Positions 34,112-44,363 are shown, numbered from the stretch's first letter. The stretch: DNA of 64,000 nt from Shewanella aestuarii (GCF_011765625.1 NZ_CP050313.1:62001-126000); one strand, 5' to 3'. Numbers and translations are program-made. Notes: generated by a model from the letters alone, not told the origin.

Positions 34112-34279
34112 ATGAGTGCCAACAAAATACTATTAATTATACTAGCAGTTTTATTGCCGCCTGTTGCTGTATTTTTAAAAAAAGGCGTAGGTAAAGATCT
34201 GCTTATCAATATCATCCTGTGTATTTTCTTTTATGTACCAGGGATTATTCATGCTTTGTGGGTGATCTTACAAGATTAG
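34112..34279 (+). CDS. Small YqaE/Pmp3-family membrane protein
   Basis: 55 residues with two membrane helices. The family block LLPPVAVFLKKGVGKDLLINI followed by YVPGIIHALWVI is the Pmp3/UPF0057 signature. Such proteins sit in the inner membrane and are linked to membrane potential and stress; the mechanism is unclear. ATG 34112 is chosen over an upstream in-frame start because AGGGA lies 6 bases before it. Confidence 0.85.
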   Translation: MSANKILLIILAVLLPPVAVFLKKGVGKDLLINIILCIFFYVPGIIHALWVILQD

Positions 34280-34377
34280 ATTTCGATCTTGTTTTGTATA
34301 AGTCTGATAGCTGTTTAATGCACAGATTGATTCAAACAGCTATAATCTCTCGCCAATGTGAAGGTGAGAGCAGAGTT

Positions 34378-34590
34378 GTGAATCGTAAAAAGAAAATCAA
34401 TCAAACCCTAAAAGCCAAGGCAAAAAAAGCCAATAAAAAACTGGCAGGAACAAGCAATAAACCTAAATATATTGCGAAAGCTGACCGTGAAAAGCTAGTG
34501 AATGGCTATTCTGTTATGGACAAGCAGGCGCTGAATAGTCAGGCCGCAACTTTAGTTGAGACCTTATCAACAAATGCTAACCTTGGTTAA
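34378..34590 (+). CDS. Small basic protein, DUF2986-like
   Basis: About 70 residues, very basic at the N-terminus (NRKKKINQTLKAKAKKANKK) and resembling DUF2986 proteins of marine gamma-proteobacteria. Function is unknown; nucleic-acid binding is only a guess from charge. GTG 34378 fits a GGTGAG site. Its stop codon overlaps the stop of the convergent moeB by 4 bases. Confidence 0.6.
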   Translation: MNRKKKINQTLKAKAKKANKKLAGTSNKPKYIAKADREKLVNGYSVMDKQALNSQAATLVETLSTNANLG

Positions 34591-35354
34591 GCATTACCGC
34601 ATACCTTACAATGCGCTTGTTTAGGTAGCTTCATTTCTCGAAATTCCATAGTCATGGCATCAATCATTAAAACGCGTCCAGCCAAATGGGTGCCCATGTG
34701 ACAGATAACTTTAATGGCTTCTGTAGCTTGAATGCAGCCAACTAGCCCAACAACGGGCGCAAGAATACCTGATTCAACACAGGTTAGTTGCTGCTCACCA
34801 AACAGTTGGCTGTAGCAATGGTAACAAGGTGAGTGAGCTTGATAGTCAAACACAGTTACAGTGCCTTCCATTCTAATCGCCGCTGCAGATACCAATGGCA
34901 CCTTGTGCTTAAAGCAGCTTTGATTTAATTGTTCACGTATTTGTATATTGTCAGTGCAATCTAGCACTAGGTGATGATGGGCAATGAGTTGATCAATTTG
35001 CTGCTCATTTAACAAAGCGTTAATGGTATTAATGGTGATCAACGGATTGAGTTGCGCTAAGGTTTGCTTGGCTGAATCGACTTTAGCTTGGCCAATATTG
35101 GCATCCTGATGTAAAACTTGTCTTTGTAAATTAGACAGTTCAACCGTATCAAAGTCGACAATGGTCATTTCACCCACCCCAGCGACGGCCAAATATTGGC
35201 TGGCAGCACAACCTAATCCGCCGGCGCCAATAATTAACACTTTGGCGAGCTTTAATTGTTCTTGGCCATCAATATCCATGGCTTTAATTGAAATCTGGCG
35301 ACTGTAACGCAGCATTTCATTGTCGCTTAGAATGTCATCTATAGGCTGGCTCAT
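34587..35354 (-). CDS. moeB: Molybdopterin-synthase adenylyltransferase
   Basis: 255 residues. The ThiF/MoeB fold includes GAGGLGCAASQYLAVAG (ATP binding), DFDTVELSNLQRQ and DCTDN. Two CxxC pairs, CYHC and CKVC, bind zinc. It adenylates the MoaD C-terminus so that sulfur can be attached. I use ATG 35354, 5 bases after AGGAGG. It lies downstream of moeA in the same direction, 63 bp apart. Confidence 0.93.
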   Translation of the reverse strand: MSQPIDDILSDNEMLRYSRQISIKAMDIDGQEQLKLAKVLIIGAGGLGCAASQYLAVAGVGEMTIVDFDTVELSNLQRQVLHQDANIGQAKVDSAKQTLAQLNPLITINTINALLNEQQIDQLIAHHHLVLDCTDNIQIREQLNQSCFKHKVPLVSAAAIRMEGTVTVFDYQAHSPCYHCYSQLFGEQQLTCVESGILAPVVGLVGCIQATEAIKVICHMGTHLAGRVLMIDAMTMEFREMKLPKQAHCKVCGNA

Positions 35355-35417
35355 GCCGCCTCCTGTTATTCCTGTTGCTGAGATTAGCAACAGGTCGGCT
35401 TATTGTTGTTAAAGTGT

Positions 35418-36671
35418 TTAGCTGAGAACGCTATTAAATGGCTCAACACTCACCATGGCGCCAGCTTCAGTATCGCCTTGGTATTGGGCTAAATTGATAA
35501 AACAATTAGCAATACTCATTGACGTTAGCATGCCTGACCCTTGACCACCGGTAACTGCAACTTCGAGCTCACCTTGTGCATTTTGGCTAAGTATGCCGCG
35601 TTGATATTCGACTCGCCCAGGTTGTTTTCGAATGGGGGTGGTTAATTTTGCCTGATAAGTCAGGGCATCAATATGTGGTAGCCCTTGCATTTTATTTAAA
35701 ATTGGCCACACCAGCTTATAAAATGTCACCATGGATGACACAGGGTTACCCGGTAAACCACAAAAAACGGCCTTGCCAATTTTGCCAAATGCAAAAGGTT
35801 TACCCGGTTTTATTGCCAGCTTCCAGAATGTGATTTGGCCTTCTTCTGACAATATTTGTTTAGTATAATCCGCATCGCCTACAGATACCCCGCCTGAGGT
35901 GACGACCATATCTGCACAACTCGCCGCATCTTTAAATGCAGCTCTAATGGCTTCTTTATCATCTTCGATAACGCCTAAGTCAATCCAGTCTACATTTGCC
36001 TTGGCCATTAAACCTTGGATTGAATAACGATTTGAATCATAGATTTGACCAGGAGCCAATTCAGATCCGACAGGGCGTAGCTCATCACCTGTTGAGAAAA
36101 AGGCAACTTTTAAACGGCGTTTAACTCTCACTTGGCTGATGCCTATGGTAGCCAGCACACCCATTTCTGCGGCCCTAATCAATGTGCCTTGATACAATAC
36201 TTTCGTTCCTGCCGTTAACTCTTCACCGCAGCAACGTACATTCGCGCCCATCTTTGCGGGATGGTTTATGGTGATCGCTTCACCATTAGTTTGTGTTTCT
36301 TCTTGCATTTGTACTGTGTCGAATCCCACAGGTACTGGTGCGCCTGTCATAATGCGAATGCAAGTATTTGGTTTGATAGGCCCTTGATAGGGATGGCCTG
36401 CAAAAGAGCTGCCTACTAATGTTAATGTGGTTTTTTCACTGTGTTGGGATAAGTCTGAAAACTTAAAGGCGTAGCCATCCATTGCTGAATTATCAAATGG
36501 TGGTAAATCGATTCCTGATGCTAAATCTTCAGCTAAGACTCGACCAATAGCATTGGGTAAATCAACCATTTCAGTATCATCTGTTGGCTGTACTTGGGCG
36601 AGTAATTGTACTATGGCTTCGTCAGGATGCAGTAAAGCGGGTTGAGCGCATGGGTCTTGAGTTGTTACCAT
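35418..36671 (-). CDS. moeA: Molybdopterin molybdenumtransferase
   Basis: 417 residues. MoeA inserts molybdate into adenylated molybdopterin. Family blocks are in order: LPPFDNSAMDGYAF, RIMTGAPVPVGFDTVQMQEE, IYDSNRYSI, VVTSGGVSVGDADYTK and GLPGNPVSSMVTFY. The first gene of moeA-moeB. AGGAA precedes ATG 36671 by about 8 bases. Together with moa and mod genes it supplies the cofactor for FdhA and other molybdoenzymes. Confidence 0.95.
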   Translation of the reverse strand: MVTTQDPCAQPALLHPDEAIVQLLAQVQPTDDTEMVDLPNAIGRVLAEDLASGIDLPPFDNSAMDGYAFKFSDLSQHSEKTTLTLVGSSFAGHPYQGPIKPNTCIRIMTGAPVPVGFDTVQMQEETQTNGEAITINHPAKMGANVRCCGEELTAGTKVLYQGTLIRAAEMGVLATIGISQVRVKRRLKVAFFSTGDELRPVGSELAPGQIYDSNRYSIQGLMAKANVDWIDLGVIEDDKEAIRAAFKDAASCADMVVTSGGVSVGDADYTKQILSEEGQITFWKLAIKPGKPFAFGKIGKAVFCGLPGNPVSSMVTFYKLVWPILNKMQGLPHIDALTYQAKLTTPIRKQPGRVEYQRGILSQNAQGELEVAVTGGQGSGMLTSMSIANCFINLAQYQGDTEAGAMVSVEPFNSVLS

Positions 36672-36779
36672 CAGATATTCCTTAGAAAGGTGCGTCTTGA
36701 TTCATCTATCCAAATTTGTTGGATAGTATGCCACGTTAGCGGGTAATTTTTATGATTAAACTTAAGGTTTTTAAACTAT

Positions 36780-37067
36780 ATGTCACAAAATTCAGTCGAT
36801 AAACCTTGGTTTCTATACATCATAAAATGTGCCAACGGTCATCTTTATACGGGGATTACCACAGATATAGATCGCCGTTTTAGTGAGCATCAATCAAGTG
36901 GCCCTAAAGCGGCTAAGTTTTTAAAAGGTAAAGGGCCGCTTGAATTGGTTTATCAAGAAATACACCCTTGTCGAAGCAGCGCTTCAAAGCGTGAAATAGC
37001 CGTAAAAAAACTGAGTAGAGCACAAAAGCTTTTATTAACAAAAGGCAAACAAGTTTATGTTGTATAA
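36780..37067 (+). CDS. GIY-YIG nuclease-domain protein, YhbQ-like
   Basis: 95 residues: WFLYIIKCANGHLYTGITTD holds the GIY-YIG-type pair (LYI...LYTGIT), followed by a conserved Arg/His region (DRRFSEH) and a catalytic-type Glu late (SKREIAVKKLS). A small single-domain member of the UPF0213/YhbQ group; DNA substrate and role are not established. Confidence 0.85.
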   Translation: MSQNSVDKPWFLYIIKCANGHLYTGITTDIDRRFSEHQSSGPKAAKFLKGKGPLELVYQEIHPCRSSASKREIAVKKLSRAQKLLLTKGKQVYVV

Positions 37068-37146
37068 ACTATTATTTTAATTTTTTTGGTTTGCTCTGAA
37101 TAAATCGTTACACTAGCGTCTATTGCCATTTCAACTTAGATTTGTA

Positions 37147-38019
37147 ATGAAGTCATATTGGTTACTCATCATTTTTTTTCTAGCTACTTTCGCAGCGCCC
37201 TATAGTACGGCTCGAGAGGTTATTCGAGTGGAGGCGATTCAGTCGGATGACAACCGTAGCTATGTTTATTTTGTCGATTTGTTGCATGAGGTATTAGCTA
37301 AAACCGATGCTGAAAACGGTTTGGTTGAGGTTCAGGCGGTTGATATCTATGTTTCTCAAGCTCGTGCTTTTCAGTTACTTAAAACTGGCCAGCTTGATGT
37401 TATATGGGCAGGCACTAACCTTGAGCGTGAGCAACAATTTGCAGCCATTCCGATCCCGCTTATTGGTGGGCTGTTGGGCATAAGAGTACCGGTTATTCGC
37501 CAAGAAAGCCTATCTCAATTTGAGGCTATCACATCCGCAGATGAGTTAAAGCAGTTAGAGGCTTGTCAGGGTTCGCAATGGCCTGACACGGATATTTTAG
37601 CGTTTAATGGCTATAAAGTTGAGCGAGTGATTAGCTTTAATCTTATGTATTCAATGTTACAGCAAGGGCGTTGCGATTATTTCCTTCGAGGTATGAACGA
37701 GGTTTATGCCGAGTTAACCGCCCCCGCGAATAAGAATTTAATTGCTTTTGAGGGCATTGTGCTTAGATATCCTTTGCCGATGTACTTTTTTGTCGCTAAA
37801 AACAATCAAGCCTTACAGCAAAGGATTACATTAGGTCTTCAGCGTATGGTGGATTCGGGCGAGTTAAATGCTTTTATAAAACAGCATCCAACCACCCGTG
37901 ATATTTTCCCATTAACGCAATTTAGCCAGTCACTGATTTTTGAGTTAACTAACCCAATGTTGCCAAGCTCAATTCCTATTGATGACGCGGCGCTTTGGTT
38001 ATCTATTCCCCAGTCTTAA
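37147..38019 (+). CDS. Orphan periplasmic substrate-binding-like protein
   Basis: 290 residues with a signal peptide (SYWLLIIFFLATFAAPYSTA) and a type II periplasmic-binding fold, ending in the typical LGLQRMVDSGELNAFIKQH helix. It resembles the protein at 12637-13566 in length and layout, and likewise has no transporter genes beside it. Ligand unknown. I use ATG 37147; the longer frame begins at a TTG without an RBS. Confidence 0.65.
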   Translation: MKSYWLLIIFFLATFAAPYSTAREVIRVEAIQSDDNRSYVYFVDLLHEVLAKTDAENGLVEVQAVDIYVSQARAFQLLKTGQLDVIWAGTNLEREQQFAAIPIPLIGGLLGIRVPVIRQESLSQFEAITSADELKQLEACQGSQWPDTDILAFNGYKVERVISFNLMYSMLQQGRCDYFLRGMNEVYAELTAPANKNLIAFEGIVLRYPLPMYFFVAKNNQALQQRITLGLQRMVDSGELNAFIKQHPTTRDIFPLTQFSQSLIFELTNPMLPSSIPIDDAALWLSIPQS

Positions 38020-38063
38020 ACCTTGGTTAACTTTTGGATCATACTGAACTTGATGTTAGGCGA

Positions 38064-39887
38064 TTATTGGTGCGCCCTTAACACAGGATAAACTTGATAC
38101 TGCTTGTCATAATAAGGGCTGCGTTGATAAAACCAACGTAAACGCGCCTTGCTGTCTTTGGCAAAGTCTTCATCAGCAAGCGCTTTCTCAAACTCGGCTT
38201 TTAACTTAGGATCGTGGGCCAGCATGTGTGCGGCCATCGGCTCAACGGCATAGTCTTCAATGTATTCGGTGCGCGTAAAAATAGTATTAAACATGCCCCA
38301 GTAAAATAGCGAGTCCTCAGCTTGCGGCTCAAGTAATAGTATTGCTAAGTCACCCAATGGCTGTGCGGTGGAGACTTTTATTGATCCTGCTGGAATAGTC
38401 TTCATTAGTGTTTCACTTTGCACTTTAGCTTTTACCGTTTGTCTGCCTTCATAATCTTGTTTACCAAACTTGGGCTGAGTAAAACGGTATTGCTCCACTT
38501 GCTGGGTAATGGCTTCTGTGGTCTTGCTCATTTCAATGCCATGAATGCTCAGTGTATTAATCACAGCGGCCCATTGTGGTGGAATATAATACGCTGCAGG
38601 GCGTGTAACGCGGATATCGGCTTTGGTGTTGCCTGTCACTGGCAATGCTGGGTATAACTTTGGCTGACCTGTCCAGCGAACCACATTTGCGCCGCTAATC
38701 TCACTGTGCTCGATCTGGTAATCTACTCCTTTAAAATCCCAATCGGGTTGGGCTTCGTCTTGCCACGTGAGGGTGATCGGGTTTGCTTGGCGTTGAGTAT
38801 CGAGATGAATCGCTGCAGAGAGTATTTTATTGTGCTTGGCTAAGGTTTTTAGGCTTTGCTCTAGCATCACATAAGTGCCTAACACTCTTTGCTTAAAGGG
38901 TTTTAAGCTGTGATTTTCAATTAAAATGGTCGGTAGGTGACGCGCATCGCCATAGCCATTTGAATAGCGCGGGCTGGCATTCCAATAAGATAATCCCTTG
39001 CTCATGTCGGCGTTGTCATTGGCAAAAATTAACTTACCGGGAATATGGCCATTATTTGCTAAGGCGGTTTCAATTTCGGGTCGGTAAGTGTGCTCTAACC
39101 AATCGAAAATACTGGGACTGTAACCTTGCTTGACGTTATAGCCAAAGGTGACATCATATTGATAATCAATGCCATCAGTTACATGAACATCAATATATAA
39201 GTCTGGTTGGTATTGATTAATGACGCTGATAACATGTTGAGTTTCAGGGGCTTCCGCTTTGGCGTAGTCTCGGTTTAAATTAAGGTTTGTGGCTGTGGTG
39301 CGCCAGCCCATATTGACAGGACCGCGTTGATTAACACGATTAAACTGGCTGCTACGTTCATGGGCATCGACAGACAAAATTGGAATAAATAGTAGATTGG
39401 CATGTTCAAGTAGGGCTTGCTTATCTCCGTGAACAATATCGCGAAGCAACATCATACCGGCATCTTTGCCATCTATTTCACCAGAATGGATCCCTGCTTG
39501 TACCAATAATGTCGCAGCGTTATTTTGAGCTAATTGTTGTGGATTGGTTGCGCCATTTTTAGCGGCAATAATCATCCAAATATCCCGCCCTTGTGGACTT
39601 TTTCCAATACTCACTTTGTGTAATTGGTCACTGCTAGCAACCAGTTTATCTAGCCATGCCATTGTGTGTTGATAGTCTGGACTTGTTAAATAGTCATGCT
39701 GCTCAAATGGTGTCGCCCACGGGTGGCTAGCCGTTTTTAATAAGGCTTCACTTTGTCCTTGCCATGTTAATGGCGGCGGTAAAATGCTGTCGTTAACATA
39801 GGGTGTTGGGCTTGCTGATGTCGCGGCAAAGGTCAAAGGGCAAAGCAGTATCGCGCTAATGACAGCGTGTAAGGTTAGTTGGCGCAT
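38064..39887 (-). CDS. Secreted M14-family zinc carboxypeptidase
   Basis: 607 residues with a signal peptide (LHAVISAILLCPLTFAATSA). The metal site motif HSGEIDGKDAG carries the HxxE pair, and a later H in DVHVTDGIDYQYD is the likely third ligand. The C-terminal 250 residues are an accessory region. Predicted periplasmic or secreted metallopeptidase; T2SS is a possible export route but this is only inference. The promoter lies downstream of the hairpin after pckA. Confidence 0.85.
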   Translation of the reverse strand: MRQLTLHAVISAILLCPLTFAATSASPTPYVNDSILPPPLTWQGQSEALLKTASHPWATPFEQHDYLTSPDYQHTMAWLDKLVASSDQLHKVSIGKSPQGRDIWMIIAAKNGATNPQQLAQNNAATLLVQAGIHSGEIDGKDAGMMLLRDIVHGDKQALLEHANLLFIPILSVDAHERSSQFNRVNQRGPVNMGWRTTATNLNLNRDYAKAEAPETQHVISVINQYQPDLYIDVHVTDGIDYQYDVTFGYNVKQGYSPSIFDWLEHTYRPEIETALANNGHIPGKLIFANDNADMSKGLSYWNASPRYSNGYGDARHLPTILIENHSLKPFKQRVLGTYVMLEQSLKTLAKHNKILSAAIHLDTQRQANPITLTWQDEAQPDWDFKGVDYQIEHSEISGANVVRWTGQPKLYPALPVTGNTKADIRVTRPAAYYIPPQWAAVINTLSIHGIEMSKTTEAITQQVEQYRFTQPKFGKQDYEGRQTVKAKVQSETLMKTIPAGSIKVSTAQPLGDLAILLLEPQAEDSLFYWGMFNTIFTRTEYIEDYAVEPMAAHMLAHDPKLKAEFEKALADEDFAKDSKARLRWFYQRSPYYDKQYQVYPVLRAHQ

Positions 39888-40004
39888 AATGAACTCGTTA
39901 GTTGTTGATTATTGTGGTGAGTACAGGCAGCCAACATCATAGCAGTGAATGATTAAGAAGAAAGGGGACGATAACTCTTGTTACATTTTGTTTTATGGGC
40001 AATA

Positions 40005-40033
40005 AATAAGCCCTAACTAGGTTAGGGCTTATT
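40005..40033. terminator. Perfect palindromic hairpin after pckA
   Basis: AATAAGCCCTAAC / GTTAGGGCTTATT, 13-bp stem with a 3-base loop, 38 bp beyond the pckA stop on its strand. The minus-strand 3' side is T-rich (TTATTTATT), so it likely ends pckA transcription. Confidence 0.75.
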
Positions 40034-40070
40034 GTACAAATTAATTTTTTCGCGCTAAGGCATCATGGCC

Positions 40071-41612
40071 TTATGCTTTAGGGCCGGCATGTCTAATTGC
40101 ATCAGACACATCATATTTAGCAAAGTTAGCCGCAAACTCTTGCGCCAGTTGCGCGGCAAATTTAGCGTATTCGGCTTTATCTGCCCAAGTGTTGACTGGG
40201 TTGAGTAGTTGGGTATCAACGCCAGACACGGCCACGGGCACATCAAGATTCAATTGGTCAATGTGTACGGTTTCAACATCTTTAAGCTCACCGCTGACAA
40301 TCGCATCAACAATTGCACGAGTTGTTGGGATGTCAAAACGCTTACCAACTCCATGTGGGCCGCCTGTCCAGCCGGTGTTTACTAAATAAACTCGGCTACC
40401 GAATGCTTCAATACGCTCCATTAATAGTTCAGCATAAACACCTGCGGGACGTGGGAAGAATGGGGCACCAAAACAAGTTGAGAAGGTTGATTGAATGGCA
40501 GCCGTTGAGCCCATTTCAGTTGAGCCGACTTTGGCGGTATAACCCGACAGGAAGTGATAAGCCGCTTGTTCTTTCGTTAGCACTGACACTGGCGGTAAAA
40601 CGCCTGATACGTCACAGGTTAAAAATACGACGGCATTAGGTTCTGCACCGCGGTTTTCTTCTGTACGTTGGGCAATATGCTCTAATGGGTAAGCTGCGCG
40701 GCTGTTTTCAGTTAAGCTGGTGTCGGTGTAATCAGGTACACGGTTTTCGTCAAGTACAACGTTTTCAAGTACTGTGCCAAAACGAATCGCATCCCAAATA
40801 ACGGGTTCATTTTTTTGGCTTAAATCGATACATTTAGCGTAACATCCGCCTTCAATATTGAATACACCACCAGGTGCCCAACCGTGTTCGTCGTCACCGA
40901 TTAAAAAGCGTTTTGGATCCGCTGATAAGGTTGTTTTACCCGTACCAGATAAACCGAAGAATAAAGTGGTATCGCCGTCATGACCAACGTTGGCCGAACA
41001 ATGCATTGGTAGCACGCCTTTGGCGGGTAATAAGAAGTTTTGCACCGAGAACATCGACTTTTTCATTTCACCGGCGTATTTAAGGCCTGCTAGCAATACT
41101 TTGCGTTCAGCAAAGTTTAGGATAACTACAGCGTCAGAGTTTGTGCCATCGCGCTCTGGGTCGCACACAAACCCTGGCGCATTGATGATTTGCCAAACAT
41201 CTTTGTTGCCACGATTAAAGGTTTCTGGAGTGATAAACAGGTTACGAGCAAAAATTTGATGCCAAGCGTACTCCGTTGTTACTCTCATTGGGAGATAGTG
41301 TTCGTCAGATGCGCCGACTTCAAGTTCAGAGACAAACAGTTCCTTCTCCGATAAATAGGCCTCGACACGGCCCCATAAAGCATCGAATTTTCCCGCATCA
41401 AATGGGCGGTTAACCTTGCCCCATTCAATATCTGCTTCCGAGCTTGGCTCTTTAACAATAAAACGATCGTTAGTTGAACGTCCTGTTCTTGCACCGGTTT
41501 TCGCCACTAATGCACCATTTGCGGTGAGTTGACCTTCGCCACGAAGAAGCGCGATTTCAACAAGTTGCGCTGTTGTAGGATTAAGGTGAACACTGTTTGA
41601 TAAGTCCGCCAT
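40071..41612 (-). CDS. pckA: Phosphoenolpyruvate carboxykinase (ATP)
   Basis: 513 residues. Makes phosphoenolpyruvate from oxaloacetate for gluconeogenesis. The kinase-type P-loop [11 protein letters not shown] (220-230) and the metal-binding pair D240/D241 in LIGDDEHGW are intact. [13 protein letters not shown] near residue 40 is the substrate loop. I start at ATG 41612, with GGAG 8 bases upstream; an in-frame TTG farther up overlaps that RBS. Monocistronic, between two hairpins. Confidence 0.97.
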   Translation of the reverse strand: MADLSNSVHLNPTTAQLVEIALLRGEGQLTANGALVAKTGARTGRSTNDRFIVKEPSSEADIEWGKVNRPFDAGKFDALWGRVEAYLSEKELFVSELEVGASDEHYLPMRVTTEYAWHQIFARNLFITPETFNRGNKDVWQIINAPGFVCDPERDGTNSDAVVILNFAERKVLLAGLKYAGEMKKSMFSVQNFLLPAKGVLPMHCSANVGHDGDTTLFFGLSGTGKTTLSADPKRFLIGDDEHGWAPGGVFNIEGGCYAKCIDLSQKNEPVIWDAIRFGTVLENVVLDENRVPDYTDTSLTENSRAAYPLEHIAQRTEENRGAEPNAVVFLTCDVSGVLPPVSVLTKEQAAYHFLSGYTAKVGSTEMGSTAAIQSTFSTCFGAPFFPRPAGVYAELLMERIEAFGSRVYLVNTGWTGGPHGVGKRFDIPTTRAIVDAIVSGELKDVETVHIDQLNLDVPVAVSGVDTQLLNPVNTWADKAEYAKFAAQLAQEFAANFAKYDVSDAIRHAGPKA

Positions 41613-41823
41613 AGTGTAATTCTCCAATTTTTAAGGTCGTTTCCGCTTTAAGCATCAAATAGAGGTAGGCTGAACAGACTATTATTATGTGCCTCATTTA
41701 ATTGGGCTATATGTTGTTCAGTAGGGTGATTGTAACTTATGTTAACGGTGGGGTGGCGAACAGTTTGGTAATTTTTTTGAAAGTTTTTCAGGTTTGTTAA
41801 TTCCTTGTGTCGAACAAACAGCA

Positions 41824-41848
41824 AAAAGGCGCATTTTTAGCGCCTTTT
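41824..41848 (-). terminator. Rho-independent terminator after hslO
   Basis: AAAAGGCGC / GCGCCTTTT with a 7-base loop; on the minus strand it runs into TTTTT. It lies about 50 bp after the hslO stop. Confidence 0.88.
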
Positions 41849-41899
41849 GTGAAAGAGTTACAGTTTATGATTCATTAGTGCTCGCTCATTTACGCAGGT

Positions 41900-42760
41900 T
41901 TATTGCGCTGTATTATGTTTAGGGCTGTCTGCGTAAATTGCTGCAATGTCGATAGCATCAAAACTGTATAGTGCAGTGCAATATTCACAGCCCATTTCAA
42001 TTTTGCCTTCTTCCGCTAAAATTTGGTTCACTTCTTGTTGCGAAATCGTACGGATTGCACCAGCACTTCTTTCCCGTGAACAGCTGCATTTGAATGTCAC
42101 CTCAACAGGATCAAATAAACGCACCTGTTCTTGATGGTAGAGGCGGTGTAACACTTGTTCAGCTTCTAAGCTAAATAGCTCTTCTGCTTTGATCGTGGCG
42201 GTTAAGGTTGATAAATGTTCAAATTCAGTATTTTCATCTGATTTGCTTGGCAGCACTTGCAATAACATACCTGCAGCTTGCTCGCCATTCGCAAATAGCT
42301 GAATTTGGGTTGGTAACTGTTCAGACTGGTTAAAGTATTCTTCTAAACAGGCAGCTAGGTTTTCATGGTCTAAGGATACAATACCTTGATAACGCTCACC
42401 TTCATCAGGGGTTAATGTTATCACCATGTAGCCTTTGCCCATCATTTGTTGCAACGTAGCATCGTCAGCAATGTCGCCCTTCCAGCGAGACACACCGCGC
42501 AGCACTTGTAAGTTGTTACCGTTAATCACAGCTAACGATACTGGGCCATCGCCTTGTAACTGTACACTGATATCACCGTTAAATTTAATGGTTGCGGTAA
42601 GTAATGAGGTTGCCGCCATTAGCTCACCCAGTAGGCGCTTTACTGCAGACGGATAAGCGTGAGCAGATAGTACTTGCTGATAGCTTTGTGTTAACTGGAC
42701 GATTTCGCCACGCACATCGGCATCATCAAACAGGTAGCGGTGTAACATATCGTTTGTCAT
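41900..42760 (-). CDS. hslO: Redox-regulated chaperone Hsp33
   Basis: 286 residues. The C-terminal zinc switch CSC ... CEYC is present (about residues 230-265); oxidation releases zinc and activates holdase activity. The N-terminus [18 protein letters not shown] matches E. coli Hsp33, so I start at 42760. A further ATG four codons upstream abuts the hslR stop. Downstream of hslR in a shared transcript. Confidence 0.94.
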   Translation of the reverse strand: MTNDMLHRYLFDDADVRGEIVQLTQSYQQVLSAHAYPSAVKRLLGELMAATSLLTATIKFNGDISVQLQGDGPVSLAVINGNNLQVLRGVSRWKGDIADDATLQQMMGKGYMVITLTPDEGERYQGIVSLDHENLAACLEEYFNQSEQLPTQIQLFANGEQAAGMLLQVLPSKSDENTEFEHLSTLTATIKAEELFSLEAEQVLHRLYHQEQVRLFDPVEVTFKCSCSRERSAGAIRTISQQEVNQILAEEGKIEMGCEYCTALYSFDAIDIAAIYADSPKHNTAQ

Positions 42761-42772
42761 AGCATGTCTCAT

Positions 42773-43171
42773 TTATAAATCTTTAAAGCGCAAAATTTGT
42801 CTGCGCTGCTTTTTATCCGGTTTATGATCTGGCGCCGGATTGTGTAAAATATTCAACCGTCTTGCTTCGGCATTAAACTCACGTTTGGTTATGCTGGCAG
42901 CGGTTTCTTCGTATAGGGTTTGAGCAATCGCCGCACTTTGGCGCTGCTCGGATAATTTTATGATGACGACTTCACGATCATCGTGTCCTTGGCGTACTCT
43001 TATTGTGGCACCGAGGTCGGCGTTCTTGCTGGATTTCGTCCGCTGGCCGTTGTAATGTACCTTGCCACCGTTAATCATCTCTTTGGCGATGGCGCGCGTT
43101 TTGTAAAAACGGGCTGCCCATAACCATTTATCGAGGCGAACTGTGGTTTTTTCAAGCTTAGCGTTACTCAA
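42773..43171 (-). CDS. hslR: Ribosome-associated heat shock protein Hsp15
   Basis: 132 residues. An S4 RNA-binding domain covers about residues 10-70 (VRLDKWLWAARFYKTRAIAKEM, then GKVHYNGQRTKSS). The C-terminal tail is basic. Hsp15 binds free 50S subunits carrying nascent chains and helps recycle them after heat stress. It is followed directly by hslO, as in other gamma-proteobacteria. Confidence 0.92.
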   Translation of the reverse strand: MSNAKLEKTTVRLDKWLWAARFYKTRAIAKEMINGGKVHYNGQRTKSSKNADLGATIRVRQGHDDREVVIIKLSEQRQSAAIAQTLYEETAASITKREFNAEARRLNILHNPAPDHKPDKKQRRQILRFKDL

Positions 43172-43428
43172 GTGGCCTCCAAAACTGGATTAAGTTCACA
43201 AGCTGAGTCATTTTACCGTGGTACTTAAAAAGTATCATCGTAAAAGGTGGCAATACTCACAGCCTTTTTAGGCGCGCAAAGTTAGCATATTTGACTGTAT
43301 TTCGCCAATTGAATGCGATGGGCTTGTTGCATAGTGCTGTGTAGGTTAGCATTGAGTCGCAATCACTAAATTAACTAACATTAAAACAGAGGCCTGTACT
43401 AAAAATAGTATAGAGGGTCCAAGAAGAT

Positions 43429-44346
43429 ATGGATTTATTAGATAAACTGATCGCCAAAACTGCAGTTATTCCTCATAAACAATTGAGCAATGTTGTTTTT
43501 TGGTTTGGTCTCATAATTGCGATGCTGCTGGCAGCGCAAATTACATGGAAGTTAATGCCTGCATCGCAATCAGATGCAGTTTGGCAACCATCCCAAGTGT
43601 CGACAACCGCTAGTAAGCGTGTTGACCTTGATGCTGTGCAAAATTTATTGCTATTTGGTAAGGTCAATAGCGAGGCTGCTAAGCCGAAAGTTGAGGTGGT
43701 TGAACAAATCACCGATGCCCCAAAAACCAATTTATCTATTCAGTTAACCGGCGTGGTTGCCTCAACCACAGATACCAAAGGTTTAGCGATCATTGAGTCT
43801 AGCGGTAGCCAAGAAACCTACAGCCTTGGCGACAAAATTAAAGGCACTTCAGCCTCATTAAAAGAAGTGTATGCCGACCGTATCATTATCACCAACTCAG
43901 GCCGTTACGAAACCTTGATGCTTGATGGTCTTAAATACACCAGTCAAAGTGATGTGAATCAACAATTACAAGAGGCCAAATCCAACAATCGTAATGTACG
44001 TCAAGTGGATTTACGTAATAGTGAGTTTTCAGAAGAGTTAGCCAATTCTCGTGATGAGTTATTAGCTGACCCAAGTAAAATCACCGATTTTATTGCTATT
44101 TCGCCTGTGCAGGTGGAAGGTGAATTAGTGGGCTATCGCCTTAATCCGGGCAAAGATGCGGCGCTGTTTAAGCAAGCCGGCTTTAAACCTAGTGATTTGG
44201 CGAAATCAATTAATGGATTTGAACTGACCGATATGAGTCAGGCATTAGAAGTGATGGCGCAACTGCCAGAATTGACTGAAATGTCAGTCATGGTTGAACG
44301 CGAAGGACAGTTAGTCGAAATCATGTTTAGTTTGCCAGAAGAATAA
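43429..44346 (+). CDS. gspC: Type II secretion protein GspC
   Basis: 305 residues. One membrane helix (about 22-42), a periplasmic homology region (about 95-170, SIQLTGVVASTTDTKGLAI) and a C-terminal PDZ domain (about 215-300, GYRLNPGKDAALFKQAGFKPSD). It links the inner-membrane platform to the GspD secretin. First gene of gspC-N; a 257-bp gap after divergent hslR carries the promoter. Confidence 0.94.
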   Translation: MDLLDKLIAKTAVIPHKQLSNVVFWFGLIIAMLLAAQITWKLMPASQSDAVWQPSQVSTTASKRVDLDAVQNLLLFGKVNSEAAKPKVEVVEQITDAPKTNLSIQLTGVVASTTDTKGLAIIESSGSQETYSLGDKIKGTSASLKEVYADRIIITNSGRYETLMLDGLKYTSQSDVNQQLQEAKSNNRNVRQVDLRNSEFSEELANSRDELLADPSKITDFIAISPVQVEGELVGYRLNPGKDAALFKQAGFKPSDLAKSINGFELTDMSQALEVMAQLPELTEMSVMVEREGQLVEIMFSLPEE

Positions 44347-44363
44347 GCAGTGGCATTAGGGGA

